In this document: piece by piece, positions 1 through 13,944 of the stretch | How positions within the stretch are numbered: the first letter of the stretch is position 1 | Layout of the letters: each line of letters opens with the position of its first letter | Source: Certhia americana | Taxonomy: Eukaryota > Chordata > Aves > Passeriformes > Certhiidae | NCBI GenBank assembly: GCA_018697195.1 | Contig: CM031864.1 | Coordinates: forward strand, 11,661,970 to 11,725,969 | Direction of reading: 5' to 3' | DNA: 64,000 nucleotides | Position numbers and translations under genes: made by a program | Notes under the pieces: model-generated | What the model saw: only the letters and a program-made list of their open reading frames with translations | Database searches by the model: none | What the model was told of the DNA's origin: nothing

Positions 1-3000
1 CCAAAACCAAGGATTTGCTCTTCTGACATTCACTGCATGTGTGCAATCTTGTCTCTACCCTCCCTGCCAGAAAGCACCCTGGCACAGCTCTGCCGCTACC
101 ACAGAGAATTATTTTCTGCATCATTTGTGACATATTTGACTAAACACGATATGATTTTCGCCTTGTGTTTCCAACAAAAACTTAGCAAACAGGGACTCCC
201 GCCTGTCAGAAAATGTCTTATTCCTCCTTTATTTTCTTCACTTTTAGCCTTTTGTTTTGGAAACGATGCAGCATAAATAGCTGGTTATTCTGCAGAGAGG
301 GATTTAGAGCCCTGCTGGTGCCAACCAGGCTTTTCCCCTCATCTCTAGGCAAGAGCAGTGTACAGCCCAGCAGCCGACCTGCTGCCCATGCTGAATTTCA
401 CCCCAAAAGCCTCTGGCTGAGGTTCAGGTTATTGCAGTTTCTCACAGCCTTCTGTAACTCATTTACTTAATGATCCTCTCCATACAAGTCTGGCTGTTAT
501 TAATGAGTCACTAAGTTTTCAACAATCCTATGTTTGAGCTTTAAGGTTTAAGCCCATCACATGTGCATCCACTAATCTGCATTGCAATTAATTATGAATA
601 AAAATGAGCTTTTCTTCTAAACAACGTCAGAGCCTCCCATGTGCCCTGTGATCAGCACCAAGGCTCCTCCATGGCTGCAATGGTGGTAGCTGCCTTTGCT
701 GTCTTCCCCAGGATTCTGCTAATTCCCCCTCTCAGTCTGCCTGGGGGGTTGGCAGGGCAGTGCTACTCCCTGTGGTTCCTCTGCACTGTGTCCCACCGGT
801 ATTTCAGTCACATACCCTCCCCCCAGACCTCTGCAATGCCAGCCAAATCACAATTGACTTCATGCATGAGAACTTCTCATTCCTCCTGCCTATTCCCTTG
901 GTTTCTAGCCTCAATGCAGAGACAGCTCTGACATATTTTGCTTATTCCCTCTCTAATTCTCCCTCTAAGTTTCCAAATCTCATCACAGTCACATTTTCTT
1001 GGCTGTACAGACTTAGAAATCCACAGGCAGACATGGGGGGAGACACTTCCTTTCGGCCCCTCAAACACACTTCTTGCTTAGGGCTGCCTGGTGCAGGGGC
1101 TGTCCAGGAGATGTCCCTAGCAAAGGACATGAGCTCATTCCCTGAAAGGATGCAACTGTGCACCTGACAGGGCTCTAGTCGTTGCCCAAAAAGAGAAAAA
1201 ATGGAAAAGAAACTTAATGAAAAATCTTATTTCTTAACTTGTTTCTGTTTTCAAAATTTGACACCTCTGTGCCCCCTCCCTCATTTGTGTCACATTCTCT
1301 CCACGTGTGTGTTTATGGATTTCACTTTACCTGCTCTGGTTTTCTTCTTTAGGAAAAACAACACAGCCCACCCCAAACCCGTTTTTCTTATTCTGCTATT
1401 TCAGATCACCAGAATTAGTGCTTCTCTTTTTTTGTTTCTCTCTTGTCATTTTTCCAAAGTTGAAGAAGTTTGGCCCTGTTCCAGTTAGAAAGGGAAAAGT
1501 CATAAGGCAGTCCCCACCCACTATCCTTCTGCTCCACTCCAGAGCAGGAACAACTAATGGAAAAGAGATGGAAGAAGAGGCAAGGGAAATAAAATAACAC
1601 ACCAAACTTCCAAACTTTTCATTTCAAAGAAATAGATATATTTTTGTAATTAAGAAAAAAATCCAACCCAAAATCACTAAGGAAGAGAGATTGCTTTATA
1701 CCCACAACATTTTTTCCCCAGATGAGACACTTCTGTCTTTCAGAGAGGAGTAGGATCCTTGCAGAGGTGCTTGGGTAGGGGCAATCACAAAGTTCACAAA
1801 GCCGAGTTCTCAGCTCAAGGCTCAGCTTAGCACAGGGTGATGACTCCACAGAGTGTCCAGCCCCATGTCCTGAGAGCTGCCCAGCCCTGCTGAGCAGGAC
1901 TCAACATCCTGAGAAAGAAGGGGAAGAGGGAAACAAAATCAGTCCTGAGCCACCTCCTGCCCCTGTAGCATGCAGACCATGAACATGTTGAGGCCATATT
2001 GTGTCCCTGCAACAGCTGGAGCATCCCTGGGTTCAGAAGAGATTGTGCACAACAAGGCTATGGACCCTCCCCAGGGTCTGGATTTACCTATCTTACATAC
2101 AGGAATTGGTTGTAAAATTGGTGAAACTGCTGCCTTCTGGGTAGCTGTTCCAACAGCTCCTGCCCTCCTTCTAGCATCTTGTATTTCCTTTCTAGACTGA
2201 ATTTTTCTAACTGCTGCTTCAGCCTTTAGATATTGTTGCTCCTCTGTGAGACACAGATTGCTGAACTGTCAGGAACATTTCTGGCTGAGGTTGGAGCATC
2301 CTTCAATCTTCTTTCTAGCAAACTGAGCATTCCACTCTTGTACCAGAGCTTATTTCCTGATGCCTGGATAGTATGTATGGCTTTCCTTTCCTGAACTTTG
2401 GTGACCTTTTTAATTTTAGATAACCAAGTTGCCAATAACATCCATAGTAATCATTTCAACAGTAACGTGAAGAGTTGAGATGGTCCCCTGCTTTTGTTTG
2501 ATATTCTCCTGTTATATATTCAAGGAAGATGTTGGATACTTTCAGCATGCTGTTGAAATGAGAGCTCATGTGGAGTCAGTTACCTGAAATTGTTCCTGAG
2601 TCACCTTCTGTCACAGGTTTCCAAGCCCCATCCTGGAGATAAAGGCCGCAATCTTTGTTCCCAGTTGCATTTGCTTGCATGCACCTGCATTAAAACACAT
2701 TTAGCTGAATTATGGCCATTTTACCAGGCAATTTAGAACATACCAGAGTAGCAACATGACCTGCTTGTTATTAACATCCCTACCAGTCATTGCATCACCT
2801 GCAGGCTTCATCATCACAGCTTTTTTTATGGTCAGGTTGACCATTGGATAAAAACATACCCATTGTTGCAACAAGAACAGATTCCCCCAAGAGACCTCAC
2901 TGAGGACACCTCCATCCTCTGAAGCCTGCCCAGCAGCCACCACATAGTGAGCTCTGAGATGCTTTTTAGTCCACTTAGTTCATGCACTGATAATTCCTTC

Positions 3001-3320
3001 TGCTGTGTGGGTTTTTGCATTCCAAACGTCATGTAGTAATATGCAAAATGCTTTGAGGAATTCCAGTTTGCTATAAAAGTACAGTTGTCTTTATCAACAA
3101 GACCTGTCCAAAAAAATACCCCTCAAAAAGACATGAACCAACCAGTTCATGTGCAGGTCTCTGGGCTGTGCCTTTAAATATTTCAAAACAGTGGAACTAC
3201 ACTGATATTTCTCTCATCTTTTGGAATTTGACCATTTTTCTAAGATCTCTTAAGCTGTGGCATCGGCTTGAGCTAGTTCCTTCTAGACTCTTGAGCATCA
3301 GCTGTCTGGATGATCCGCAA
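1..3320. other. Intergenic, no supported feature
   Basis: Mixed-composition DNA with only short open frames that lack codon bias or splice logic. There is a homopyrimidine-leaning stretch around 1200-1460. I recognise no gene. Confidence 0.5.
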
Positions 3321-3329
3321 ATGCTGAAT

Positions 3330-3500
3330 TCGAGGAGATCATGCCTCACATCCCCCATTGTTACAGATGGCAGGATTTATATTCCATCCACAGTATCATC
3401 TGGAGATGAATATATCCTCCTGCTTCATTCCAAATACAGAACAGAAATATCTACTAAACATTTCTGCCTTTCTGCACCAGCCACCATCTGGCACGAGCAG
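3330..3500 (-). repeat. L3/CR1-like ORF2 relic, copy 1
   Basis: On the minus strand the frame reads approximately KAEMFSRYFCSVFGMKQEDI. This matches the segment between endonuclease and reverse transcriptase of CR1/L3 LINEs (pattern KAEVFN-x-F-F-x-SVF). A related copy in the opposite orientation lies at 23.5 kb. Confidence 0.55.
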
Positions 3501-4264
3501 GGAAGAAGCAGTGCTCCGAGCCAGCTCCAGTGGTCTTGCCAGGAGGCTCGTGCCATGAACACACCTCACACACCCCAGAGTGCTGGGGAGCCGTGGGGCT
3601 CCACACAGCCCACTTCCAGGGCACTCCCCGTGGCTTCCCCTGCACTCACCAGCCTGCAGGGTGAACCCCTGCTGAACCTTGCTGCTGGCAGGGTGCTGGG
3701 GCAGACCCCTGGCCCTTGCCCTCTGCCTCAAGGCCAAGCCGGCAGTCTGGCTCCAGTGAAATTCCCCATCTGACCCTGGGATGAAGAGGCCATTACCATG
3801 TAAATCACTGAGCCTGGAAGGCAGAGAATGTAGAGCAGCCTTGATGGAGAGGTGTGAGATAAGGGGTCTTTTATTGAAATTCAGAGATCTTTTATTCTTT
3901 TCCCACCAGCCACTCAAACAGCAGCTGAATGCCAAACTGGGGCTTGTATGAGACTTGTTAGAGGAAAACAAACATGCCAACGGTGCTTTGGATGTGTGTC
4001 TTAGAGTGGAAGTCACCTCTTGTGCCTCTCCATGTCACCCCTCTCCTCTAGTTCCCATCTGGCCTGGAGTGGCATTCCCATCCTGTCACATCAGCTGGGC
4101 TTGATAGTGCTTTCCAAGCTCTCTCTGGTTCCTTCTGGCTTCAGCATCAAGGGCTTAGAGCAGGCAGGCCCTCAGCCCTGTAAACCACACATTCAGGGAA
4201 CACCAGAGTTCCAGGGCTGGTGTGAGTGGGATCGCAGGGAAAGGATTCCCAGCCTTTTGCTTGA

Positions 4265-4620
4265 TTTTTTTTTTTTTTTTTTTTTTTTTTTACATCAGTG
4301 TTCTTTATTTACTCCTTATTGCATATGGCAAAGCCAGGAGGAGAGAAGAAGAGAAAAAAGGCACAAGTCTGCAGGGGAGAAAAGAGAGGCGTTATTGTGA
4401 ACGTGTGTTGTCCCTGGCTGGTAGCACAGCAATTCTGTGGGATGTGGGATTCCCTGCTCCAAGGGCTGCCTTGTCACAGTCAGTGGGGGCTGCTGCAGGA
4501 GGGGCTGTGCTTGGGTTGGAGGCTGACTTCTGGCAGCAGTCACTGCACAGAGCAGTGGTGCCGGGCTGGCCTGGCTGTGCCCCCTCAGCAGCAACAGGAC
4601 TCGGTTAATAATTAACCAGG
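4265..4620 (-). repeat. Possible poly(A)-tailed retro-insertion (27-nt tail)
   Basis: A run of 27 T at 4265-4291 is a 27-nt A tail on the minus strand. AATAAA lies 13 nt before it (TTTATT at 4304-4309), the spacing of a normal poly(A) signal, with a second AATAA a little upstream. This is the 3' end expected of a retrocopied transcript. The 5' limit is a guess: a long minus-strand open frame covers 4316-4852 but resembles no protein I know. No target-site duplication was found by eye. Confidence 0.4.
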
Positions 4621-4852
4621 TGCGGAGACAGGCGTCCGGTGTGTAATGGCATCGCAGACATCTGACACTCCTAATGGCCTCCTCACCCTGCCTCCCACAG
4701 CAGGGCTGCCAGCTGATCCTGCCACTGTTCCTGAAGGTCATCCTGTGGTGCCATCCCCTCCAAGGGCTGTGCCAGAGCCCCTGCTGCCTGCATGCCTCAC
4801 CCCACATGCTGCCTCCAGGCTCTGTGTGGGGGCACAGCTTCACCCCTAGCAT

Positions 4853-7800
4853 GACTCTTGAGGAGCCACTTTCTCCAGAGCCCCCAGTGCCTGCAGGATG
4901 TCAAGGCCAAACCAAGCTGGGATCCACCAACCAACCTTACTGCTGGGGTTTCTGGCAAGGAGCCATCCTACCTTTTCTCCAAATTTGTTTTTCCAGCTGG
5001 GAGAAGCCCTCTGGAACGGGCCAGCAGTCCCTCATCTGCTTTGATGTGCTGCAGTGCACATACGGGCTTTGTAGACTGACACCTGGGGGATGCATCATGT
5101 GGCTCCTTGAGTGCTCTCAAGCCACCAGAACATGTCTGAGGCTGGTGTAACAACAGGCACAGCAGGTCAAGGGGAGGCAGAAAACAAGCCCATGGGGAGG
5201 GAAAGCTTTGCCCACAGCTCAAGCATCAGTGCAGATGCTGGGGCTGTGCTGGGACTTGGGCACACGGCCCTGTCCCCCCATGCCAGAGAGAAACATCTGC
5301 AGTGGTGTCAATACCAGCTCTAGCCCTTACAAAAGGGACTTCTAGAGGCACCAGCCTTCAGGGGGTCCCTCTGAAAAGACCACCCTGCTGTGATAAGGCA
5401 CCGAAGTCCCTGGAAAATTAAGCTAAAGGTTCAGGTAGGGGATTAGCAGGTGGGATTAAAGGCTCAGAAGCTCTTGAAGTGGATCTGAATCACACTCTAA
5501 AGCAGCCCACCGCAGCTCTGCAGTGAGGAATTGCTCCTTGTCTGGCTTAATTACATCTCATAGCAATTTTTTGCTTGCTGTCTGTGCTCACCTTTCCCAG
5601 GGGTCACAGTGAGAGTGCCCTGTGCATCCCTGAAGGAAGCTTGGCCATCACTACTTGTTTGAGGCTGACACACAGTGAAGGTAAGTAGGCCAGTGGCAGA
5701 GCTGCCACCAAAAAATCACTTGGAAATGTGGAGAAATGCCTTTCATCCATCAAATTTCAGTTGCCAGCAAAGAGATTTAATTTTAAGCACCATTTGATTT
5801 TAAGGAATAAGAATCTGTGGTCACCAGTGTCTCCTATCTTTTCCAAAGGCAGACCTGAGAGCTGGTGGTGCCACCAGGCTCTCCCCCTGCACCTGAGCAC
5901 CCAGACCCCTCCAGCATCAGTGCTGACAGCTGAAAAATTGATGCCTGATGTGCCCAGCAACGTTTGTCATGTACTTCTTTGACGCCTTGTGAATGTTCCC
6001 CAATGCCAGTGCTGGGTGCTTTGGGGATGCTTGGGCCTCCCCAGAACCCCCAAACATTGGCAGTGCAGGACAGGAGGGATTTTCACTGTGCAGTGACATT
6101 TCACAGCCAGAAAAACTCTCACATTTCCAAAGACAAGTGGGGGGATAGAAGGGGCTCTGCCCAACAGTGCCCATATCACATGGGTAGCCTTGGGAAAAGC
6201 TCTGACCTGTAACTGGGTCCAGTGGTGGACATGTGGAAAAGTGTGGATGAGAAAGCAGACAAGTGGGGCTGGGGCAGTGGGCACTGCCAGACTGTCACAC
6301 ACAGAAAAAGGGCCAACACGGGGCAGGTGGGGACTGATCCCCTTCTGCCCCCACCAGACCCATGAGTCTGCAGTTTAAATCTGTGTCATGAGAAAGTATT
6401 TCCTTGATTTTAAAAATGCCAAGCCAACTCATTTAGGTGCTCTCCTTGTTTTGAGAGACACAGTGAATATTGAGGACTTCCAGGCTACTGAATTTCTTCT
6501 CAAACACAACTCAAAACTTGTCACCCCACCTGGATGGTGCTCAGCCCCTAATTGAGCCAACAGCTGCTCTGCTCATCCCATGGCTCTGCTGCACCAACAC
6601 CCCTTTTTAGAGTGGTTTCTGTTCTTTTTCCAGTGTCCATCCATCCCTCCCCTCATAGTTTTTGTGAGCATCTTTGGCACTGCAGAAAGGAATCCACAGG
6701 GACATCGGGGTCTCCTATCCAAAAGGCAATTGAAAGCCCTGCATTGTCTGAGAATGCTGGGACGATTTTTCCACTGTGTGCAGCATTTTGCTGCATCTGA
6801 CTGTATTTCACCCCCTCAGCTATGAGTTTCGTGGCCCAGGCGTGGCCCCCAGGGCCCATGCTGGCTGAGGACACTGCAGGGCTCCGGGGGATGCCGGGTG
6901 CAGAGGGGACCGGGAGGGGATGCAGAGGCGAGTGGGACGGGCACTCTCCCGTGCAGGGTTGCCATATCAACAGGTTCTCCGGGAGCCTCTCACTGCAGAT
7001 ACAGCATTCTGGGATGCTGTGATGCAAGCTCGAGCACTTCTGGCTTCTTCGGCCGCACATCCCTTCCAGCGCCCTCTCCTCTCTTCTTCCTGGGGGCTCT
7101 GCCATGCGTGTCCCTGGGTGCATTTTGCTTCTCCCAGTGCTGCCAGATTGCAGCCTGCTGCCAGCATCCCTACCTGCATCCATCCCTGCTAAGCAACAAC
7201 CCCTGGTTATGATCACAAGGCAGCAGCTTGAGCAGCTGCAGCTGAGGCTGAGGGGGCAGGAAGGACACCGAGCACACAGACAGGTGAGAAAGGAAGCAGT
7301 GGGCACCAGTGGCTCCTCCCAACACCCTGCAGCATCCCCCAGGATCAGAGCAGGGCTGCCCCCAGCCCACAAAATGCAGGAAGGGAGCAAAGAGCAGCTC
7401 CATTTACTAATTTCAGGGGGAAGAGAGTTTTATTGTCTGATATCGGCCAAAGCATCAGGCAGTGATGCTCAGTGTCCCATACTGGGGTGCCCTGAGACAG
7501 CCCAAGCCTCTTCCAAGGCCTCTGTTTCCTCAGCATGGTTGTTCTCCAGCTGCCAAAATTGGTGAGGAATGCTCTTTAACTGCTGGCAGGGTTGCGTGGC
7601 AGAGATATTTCATGTGGCAAAACGGGTCTGAGCAGGAGGCTGACGTTGTCAGTGCGGGGGGGGGGACCACCACCAACTTTCATCCTCCTGGAGGGATGGA
7701 GTGACGGTGTGGGGTGGTCCAGGGAGCTCCCAGGGAGCCAGGGAAGTGTCAGGTAGAGGTGAAGGGGGCAAACAGGTGTGTGGGGTGAATGAAAATGAGG

Positions 7801-8870
7801 GGCTGTAGGACAGCAAGAGGAGGACATGTCCCTGCAGATCTTGAGGCTCCCCACAGTTGATGCAGGAGGCAGAGGGGGAGGAATTTGCTCTGAAGGCATT
7901 TGCTACTTCAGATAGCTGGGATGCCGGAGCTGGGAGGGTGTTTACATTCCCTCCCTTATCTGCACATAGGCACTGTAGGGCCCCTTTCCTGCTGAACAGG
8001 TTCTCCTCGGCGGGGAAGAAGCAGGAGCTCGGCGCCAGTGCTGACCCTGCACGGTCCGCGGTTGCCAGGGTTGCCTGCAGGGATGGGAGGTGGGATGGGA
8101 CAGCCACATGCCAAAGTGGTATTGAAGTTCTGTCTGCATGGGATGAGTGAGCTGGGCGCCCCCAGAGCACACTCCACCTCTCCCCGTGTGTATGCACCTC
8201 TCTGGACACCTCATCTGGAGGTTTGTGTGACTCAGAGTCACCCATCATGTTCTTACTTGTGTGGCTTGGCTTTGCTAGTCAGGGTGCAAATCTCCCTTTG
8301 CTCCTTGCGTTTGGGAGCCACACATGCAAAAGGGTCCTGTGGAGGAGCTGAGGGTCACAGCACCCCGAGGTGTGTCCCCCTAGGCAGGCAGAGTGCCCTG
8401 AGCCTCCGGGGCCCATGGCTCTGCTCCATGGCAGCAGCTCTGGGTGCTGAGCCTCTCCCAGCTGGACACTGCCAGGGCAGAGGGTGATTCCAGGGACAAG
8501 AGAGCACTGCTGGCAGCATAGCACTGCCAGCCTATCTGCTCACTAAATTGACCCTCCACCATCTCCCCAGGAAATTACCAGCCCTGGGAGTGTGCCCTGT
8601 CAGCATCCCAGGAGCTGGGAGAAGCTGGGTGATGCTGCTGCTGTGCCCCAAGTGCCAGCACGGCTGGGCAGGCAAGGCAGCGAGAGCTGCAGCTGTCACC
8701 ACCTGCCTGCCCACACTGCAATTCCACATGCAACAGCCTCAAACCCTCCTAGAGCTGCCACATCGTGTCTCTCAAAGTGCTGCTTCTGCTCCCCAGATGC
8801 CCCACAGATATGCTAAGTGACACAGGGCCATGACAGAGCCTGCAAGCCCCCGCAGCTGCCCTATGCTGGG
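4853..8870. other. Intergenic, no supported feature
   Basis: GC-rich intergenic DNA. Several open frames exceed 100 codons (for example 6653-7390 on the minus strand) but are Cys/Ser/Pro-rich chance translations with no exon structure. A 9-nt G run occurs near 7659. Confidence 0.5.
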
Positions 8871-8884
8871 ATGACAACTGCCCG

Positions 8885-9045
8885 TTTATTCCTTCTCTGT
8901 TTTCTCTCTCTTGGTGAGCCTTTGATCCATGGCAATACTTTGCCTCTCACTCCACGACAACTTAATTTCTATAGTAACCTCCTGTGCTGGATCTTGTCAA
9001 AAGGCTTTTTGAAAATCTGAATAAACTGTTGAGTGGTTTTTCCTC
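8885..9045 (-). repeat. CR1/L3 reverse-transcriptase relic
   Basis: The minus strand reads approximately SDFQKAFDKI at about 8987-9025, the F-x-K-A-F-D-x block of non-LTR reverse transcriptases. The plus-strand wording CTTGTCAAAAGGCTTTTTGA is typical of reverse-oriented CR1/L3 copies. It is heavily decayed. Confidence 0.6.
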
Positions 9046-12000
9046 TACTCACTCTTTACTGAAGTATTAGAAGAACTCTAATACAAGAAATGAGGCTGGA
9101 TAGTCCTGGCTCAAGCCAAACACGTTGCAATTATCCAGCCATTCAGGTTTTGATAATTGTCTCTTCCAATTTGCCAAACACACAGGATTTTTCCTTGCAA
9201 TGTTCCCACGGCTGCCCACACCACCCCTGCCATGGTGGTCCTTAGGGACAACCTGGGGAAATGAGAGTCCCAACCCTGCCCTAGGCCAGTCATGAGGGGG
9301 ATTGCCACAAACCACTTCAGCTTGTTGCAAAATTTTAATTAATCTATGAAAATTTCCTATCTGCAAATAATTCAGACCTTATGAAATTCCAATAAAACCA
9401 TTTATCACAGCTGGCAATTTGATGCTGGCAGCAGAGCTCTTGGATGCTTGGGGAGTAATTGATAGCCTAATATAATTTTAAATTAGGGTTTGCGTTATTA
9501 AATTCAGCCTTCTGAAAACACCTCTTTGTTTGGACTAAACCCCACTTCTGTGACACTGCGGGCAGCAGGCACACACCCAGGGCTGCCCATGGGCAGCAGC
9601 CCTGCCTGTTCCTGCTGCCCTGCTTGCAGCAGGGCCATGGACACCCAGCAGGCATGTGGGCTGTGACACCAGCGGCAGGGCTGGTGACATGGTTGTGCAT
9701 CCCTTGGGAGCAGGGCTGGCTCCCAAGGCAGAGGCTGGGGAGGAGCAGCAGAGCTGGGAGCAGCGTGTACCCACAGTGGGGGCTGAGCACGACCCTCATG
9801 CCCCAGCTCACCACTTTTGCAGTTACATACTCGATCGAGTAATTTACACTTACGCATCCATCACCTTTCAGGGGCGTGGGATCCTTCTCCCCCTGCTGAG
9901 TAACATCCCTGTATGTTGCTAAACAGCTATTATACCCTGTTGCAGGGTGACTGATTTTTGGAGGTGGGAGAAGGAAAATGATCCCTGTACTTACGTGGTC
10001 TCAATTCTGTAACACGTTCAAAAGCTTGAAAAAGATACTGAGTAATGAATATGTAATGTCAGCCGAAATGTGACAGTCTCACCATCCCTCCATGGCAGAG
10101 CCCACCAGTAACCCCAGTGACAACTGGAGCAGCAAGGGACAGGACACAGGACAGAGGGCTGTCATGGGAATCCTGTGGGCACCCCAGTGCTGCACTGGGG
10201 CTGTCTGTCCAGGCCAGGGCTTCCACCACAGAGCCCCAAGCTGGGAAGGTGACATGCCAGGGGACCTGGGAAGAGTTGGAGACAGCAGGGACAGCAAGAC
10301 CAGGAGAGATGCAAGGCAAGAACATGTTTAGTGTGATTCATTAATTAATGGGCACACCGGGCCTTGAAAGTGCAAAGCATTAAAGAGGTGCAAAGGATTT
10401 CAAGTTTTAAATTATTTATCCATTTTTTTCTCTCTTTTTCTAACTAGACACTGTGAGGAACAGCCTATGTGTGTCTGACTGGGAGCAGCATGGCCATGCC
10501 CGAGGCTGGTGGGAGAGAAACGAATGCAGGACTGGGCTTCATCTGCTGCTGCCCAGCCCTGGGATTAGCACCAGGAGCAGGTCCATGGGGCAGGGGCCAC
10601 GTGTGAGGCAGTGTAGGCAGCAGTCTCCAGCCAGGAATCACCGTGGGGCTACTGCAGCTCTGGGGCACAGCTCTGGGGATCCCTGGGGCATCATGATGGG
10701 GTTCCCATAAACAACCCCTGTCCTCCCCATCTCTGCCCCCTGAGCATGGCAGAGTGCAGCTGCTTAACCCTTTCTTGGGGACCATCAGGACACTGAGCCA
10801 GAGGCATAATTGAGCAGGGGAGTGATTATCACGTTAAAAATCTGGACACAACCCCGAAACAAGATTTGCAATTTGTACCAGGCAGGCAGGCAGGCTGCAG
10901 GGTACTTTCCCTATTAGAGGCCACATGCTGTTAGCAATCACATTAGTGGGGCTGGGATTTAGCATCAGGAAATCAAAGTGGTCCCTGCAGACCCCAGCCT
11001 ACTGCCAAATGAGCGGGGCAGCCAAGGGGCAGGGAGGGGCTGCTCATGCCTGCAGCTCCTTGCTCACAGCTGGATTATGCTGGGGTCCTCCTTGCTCCTG
11101 TCAGCACTGGGAGCCACATCCCCCTTGGATGTCAGAATACAGTTTGCACTTCTGCCAGCTGTGCTGAAGCCCCAGCAGAGTCCCAGCCCTTGCAGCCACG
11201 CTGCTCTCATTTACTATTTTATTCTTCAGATCTATTGGTTAAACAGATTTTAACCCACACAGTCTGGAGCTATTGATACCATGCCGTGCTAATTTGTTAG
11301 CTGGCTGTCAAGTAAATGAAGTGAAATGCCAAATATTAAATGAAATGTATTGTGTGAAACGGGCCAGTGCCGAGTTCCCCATTTCCCATGTGGCATTCTG
11401 CTACCACGCAGGGCTCAGAATATTTATAGGTCTCATGGGCCTGGGCTGTGGGCAGTGAGTGCTCTTGGGGTGTACACTGGCATGTAGGATACCTGCAGGG
11501 CCCCCCGGACCCCCACAGTTTTCCAGGAGCTATGATAATCTGCACAACAGCTGGGACATGTAGCTGTCTACAGTCAGTCCTTGGTGTCTCACCCCTCTGC
11601 CCTCAGTGGGGAGGATTGCACTGCTGCATCCCAGCACCCATGACACCCCTCAGCTCACTGGGCACCCTCTCTGCCCCTCAGTGTGTGCCCTGAGGGGTCC
11701 TGCCAGCCCCCAAGGGATGGTGGAGGATGCATGGGCCAGCTTGCCCAGAGTGCAAGGGGACACCTGCTACCTGAGTGCCGGGCCTGGGAGATTATTTATT
11801 TGGTGAGTTATGACTTTGTTTTCCCCTGTGTAAATATCTGGGAAGCACAGCTAATGTTCTGTGCACAGCTGAGACAATTATAACCCTCAGCACAACTCTG
11901 CATCCCTGGCCCCCTCACGGAGATCAGCCCAGCCATGCTCCTGACCCATGCAAAGGGAGAAATTCCCATTAAACTGCCACAGTGAAACATGGCCAGCTCT

Positions 12001-13940
12001 GCCCACAGCCCTCAGCAACCCCCCCTCCAGGCCCTTGGGATCGGATGTGCTCTTGGGCAGCCCCACAAGGGCCAGCTGTGCTGAGATTACCCTTCCAGCT
12101 GTACCCTGGGTGGTCTTTACAGCTGTTCCAGGGGCTGAAGATGTGCAGAGGTGATTTTTCAGCTGTGCCTGGGGTGCCTCTCCAGCTGTGCAGGTTGGAA
12201 AGGGGCTCCAGCTGAGCAGGGCTGGCTTTTCCTGCTGTTGCAAGGAGATTTCAAGCTACCCTCAAAAATGTTGGGGAAGAGCTCCATAGCCCCACAGCTC
12301 TCCACACTGACCAGGTACAGCCCCAGATGACTCTCCTGCAGACAGGAGCAGGGCTGATGCTCCAGTCCCAAGGGCTGCTCATTTCACTAAGGAGGGGCAG
12401 GTGCCTGGGCCATGGAGCCTGGGCAGCAGCTGCGTCTCCCAGGTCCTGGCCCCTCGACGACAGGCAGCCCCCAAATCAGCTTCATTAAGAACCATTGATC
12501 TGTTTCCTGCTTAATATATTTTTCATTTCCAAATGTTTTTTTCCAGGCTCCACAGCATTTGCAGCTTGTACCAATTAAGGCAGCACAGAATGAGTGCTGC
12601 AGCCCATTAATTAAACTTACAGGGGGAGATTAAGTGCCCACTCCATTCTCCCTGGCAGGTTTCTCTGAGCAACAGGCATGCTGGGGACAGGAGCAAGGCT
12701 GAGGACTCACATGCTGGTCACCTGCCCTCTGACCCTCCTTACCTGTCATGTTCCCAGCTGGCCATGAAGCCCCTGCCACGCTCAGCTCCAGCCGTGGCTC
12801 CTGGGTGCTCACCCTGGGCACAGTGTGTGCTGCAGAATCGCAGGAGCAGAGGCAGTGGGAGCTGCCAGGCCCCCCTGGACCAGGGCTTAGAGCTGGCTGC
12901 TCCTGGCTCTGCTCAGAGCGGGGGTGCTGTGCTCAGTGTCTGCATGTTGGTGCATTCCTCTGGGAACGGGTGCAGGGCACACGGGGATGCTGCCCTGTCC
13001 AGGGATGGGAGTTCACACTGGTGGCAGAGCTGTGGCACCTGCTTTGTTGTCGTGCTCCTGAGTGGCTTCTGCCCTCACTGCAGAGCAAGGGGACATGGGC
13101 AAGGGCATCCCTGACTTCCACATGCCCCCACTGAACCAGCTGTGGGCACAGCTCTGCCCCACGTTCACAGAGGTGGTCAGGGACCAGCTGTGGGTTTGCT
13201 CAGGTGGCTGTCAGGCTCATGGCAGCCCTTTGCACCCTGCCTTTGGCAGAAGGAGCCCATGCTGTGCTGCTCCCTCCAGGAGAACACACTGATGGGCCAC
13301 CCGAGCTCCAAGCACCAGCACCGTGGAGTAGCAAACGATGCTCGTTCTGTCATATGCTGTTGCCATGGCAATGATCACACTGTCACGTGCTGACATCCTC
13401 CACCCAGGGCACCTGTGCAGCCCCTCTGGCACTCACTTTGGTGCTGATAATGCCAATGGGCAGGTGACCCACAGCCCTGCAGCAGGAGGGGAATACGGCA
13501 AGAACTGCAGGTGCAGCAGGGGCAGCTCTGTGGGTGCAGGTAGGGTCACTCCAGATCACCCCATTGCAGAGAGGTCTTGTCGATGAGTCCTCCAGACATT
13601 AATTTAGACAAAAGAGGGCAAAATAAAGCCATGCCCAAAACCAGGAGCACAGCCCAAACCCCGTGTTGGAGTCAGAGCCACTTTCCTCTGGACAAGGATG
13701 GCAAAGAAAAAGGGAGGGTGCAAAAAGCAAAGACCAAGTATGTAGATGCTGAACTCAGTGAAATGGTGGAGAGTTCACCTGGGGTTGTGTCAAAGGACCA
13801 GGAGGGAAACCATTGTATGTCCCCCAGCAGCTCTGTGCAACAGTGTAGTAATGTAAATATTAGGAAAGGGGTCTCCTTCACAACAGACCCACTGTTGCTC
13901 TTTGGGCAGGAGCAGAGCCTGACAGGCAAAGACAGTTCCA
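9046..13940. other. Intergenic with AT-rich islands
   Basis: Mostly GC-rich, punctuated by AT-rich islands at about 9330-9510, 10330-10450, 11205-11370 and 12475-12640. These carry homeodomain-type cores (TTAATTAATG near 10341, CCATTAATTAAAC near 12604). They resemble conserved non-coding elements, but conservation cannot be judged here. No gene is supported. Confidence 0.4.
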
Positions 13941-13944
13941 CCAG

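Noticed and set aside
3168..4016. Opposing ~200-codon open frames at 3168-3773 (+) and 3396-4016 (-)
   Set aside because: They overlap a LINE relic and have no protein-like composition elsewhere.
6653..7390. 245-codon minus-strand open frame
   Set aside because: Cys/Ser/Pro/Gly-rich translation with no recognisable domain; overlapping frames on both strands are equally open.
12748..13134. Overlapping 116-128-codon plus-strand frames
   Set aside because: Two frames are open simultaneously over the same DNA with no codon preference, as expected by chance.
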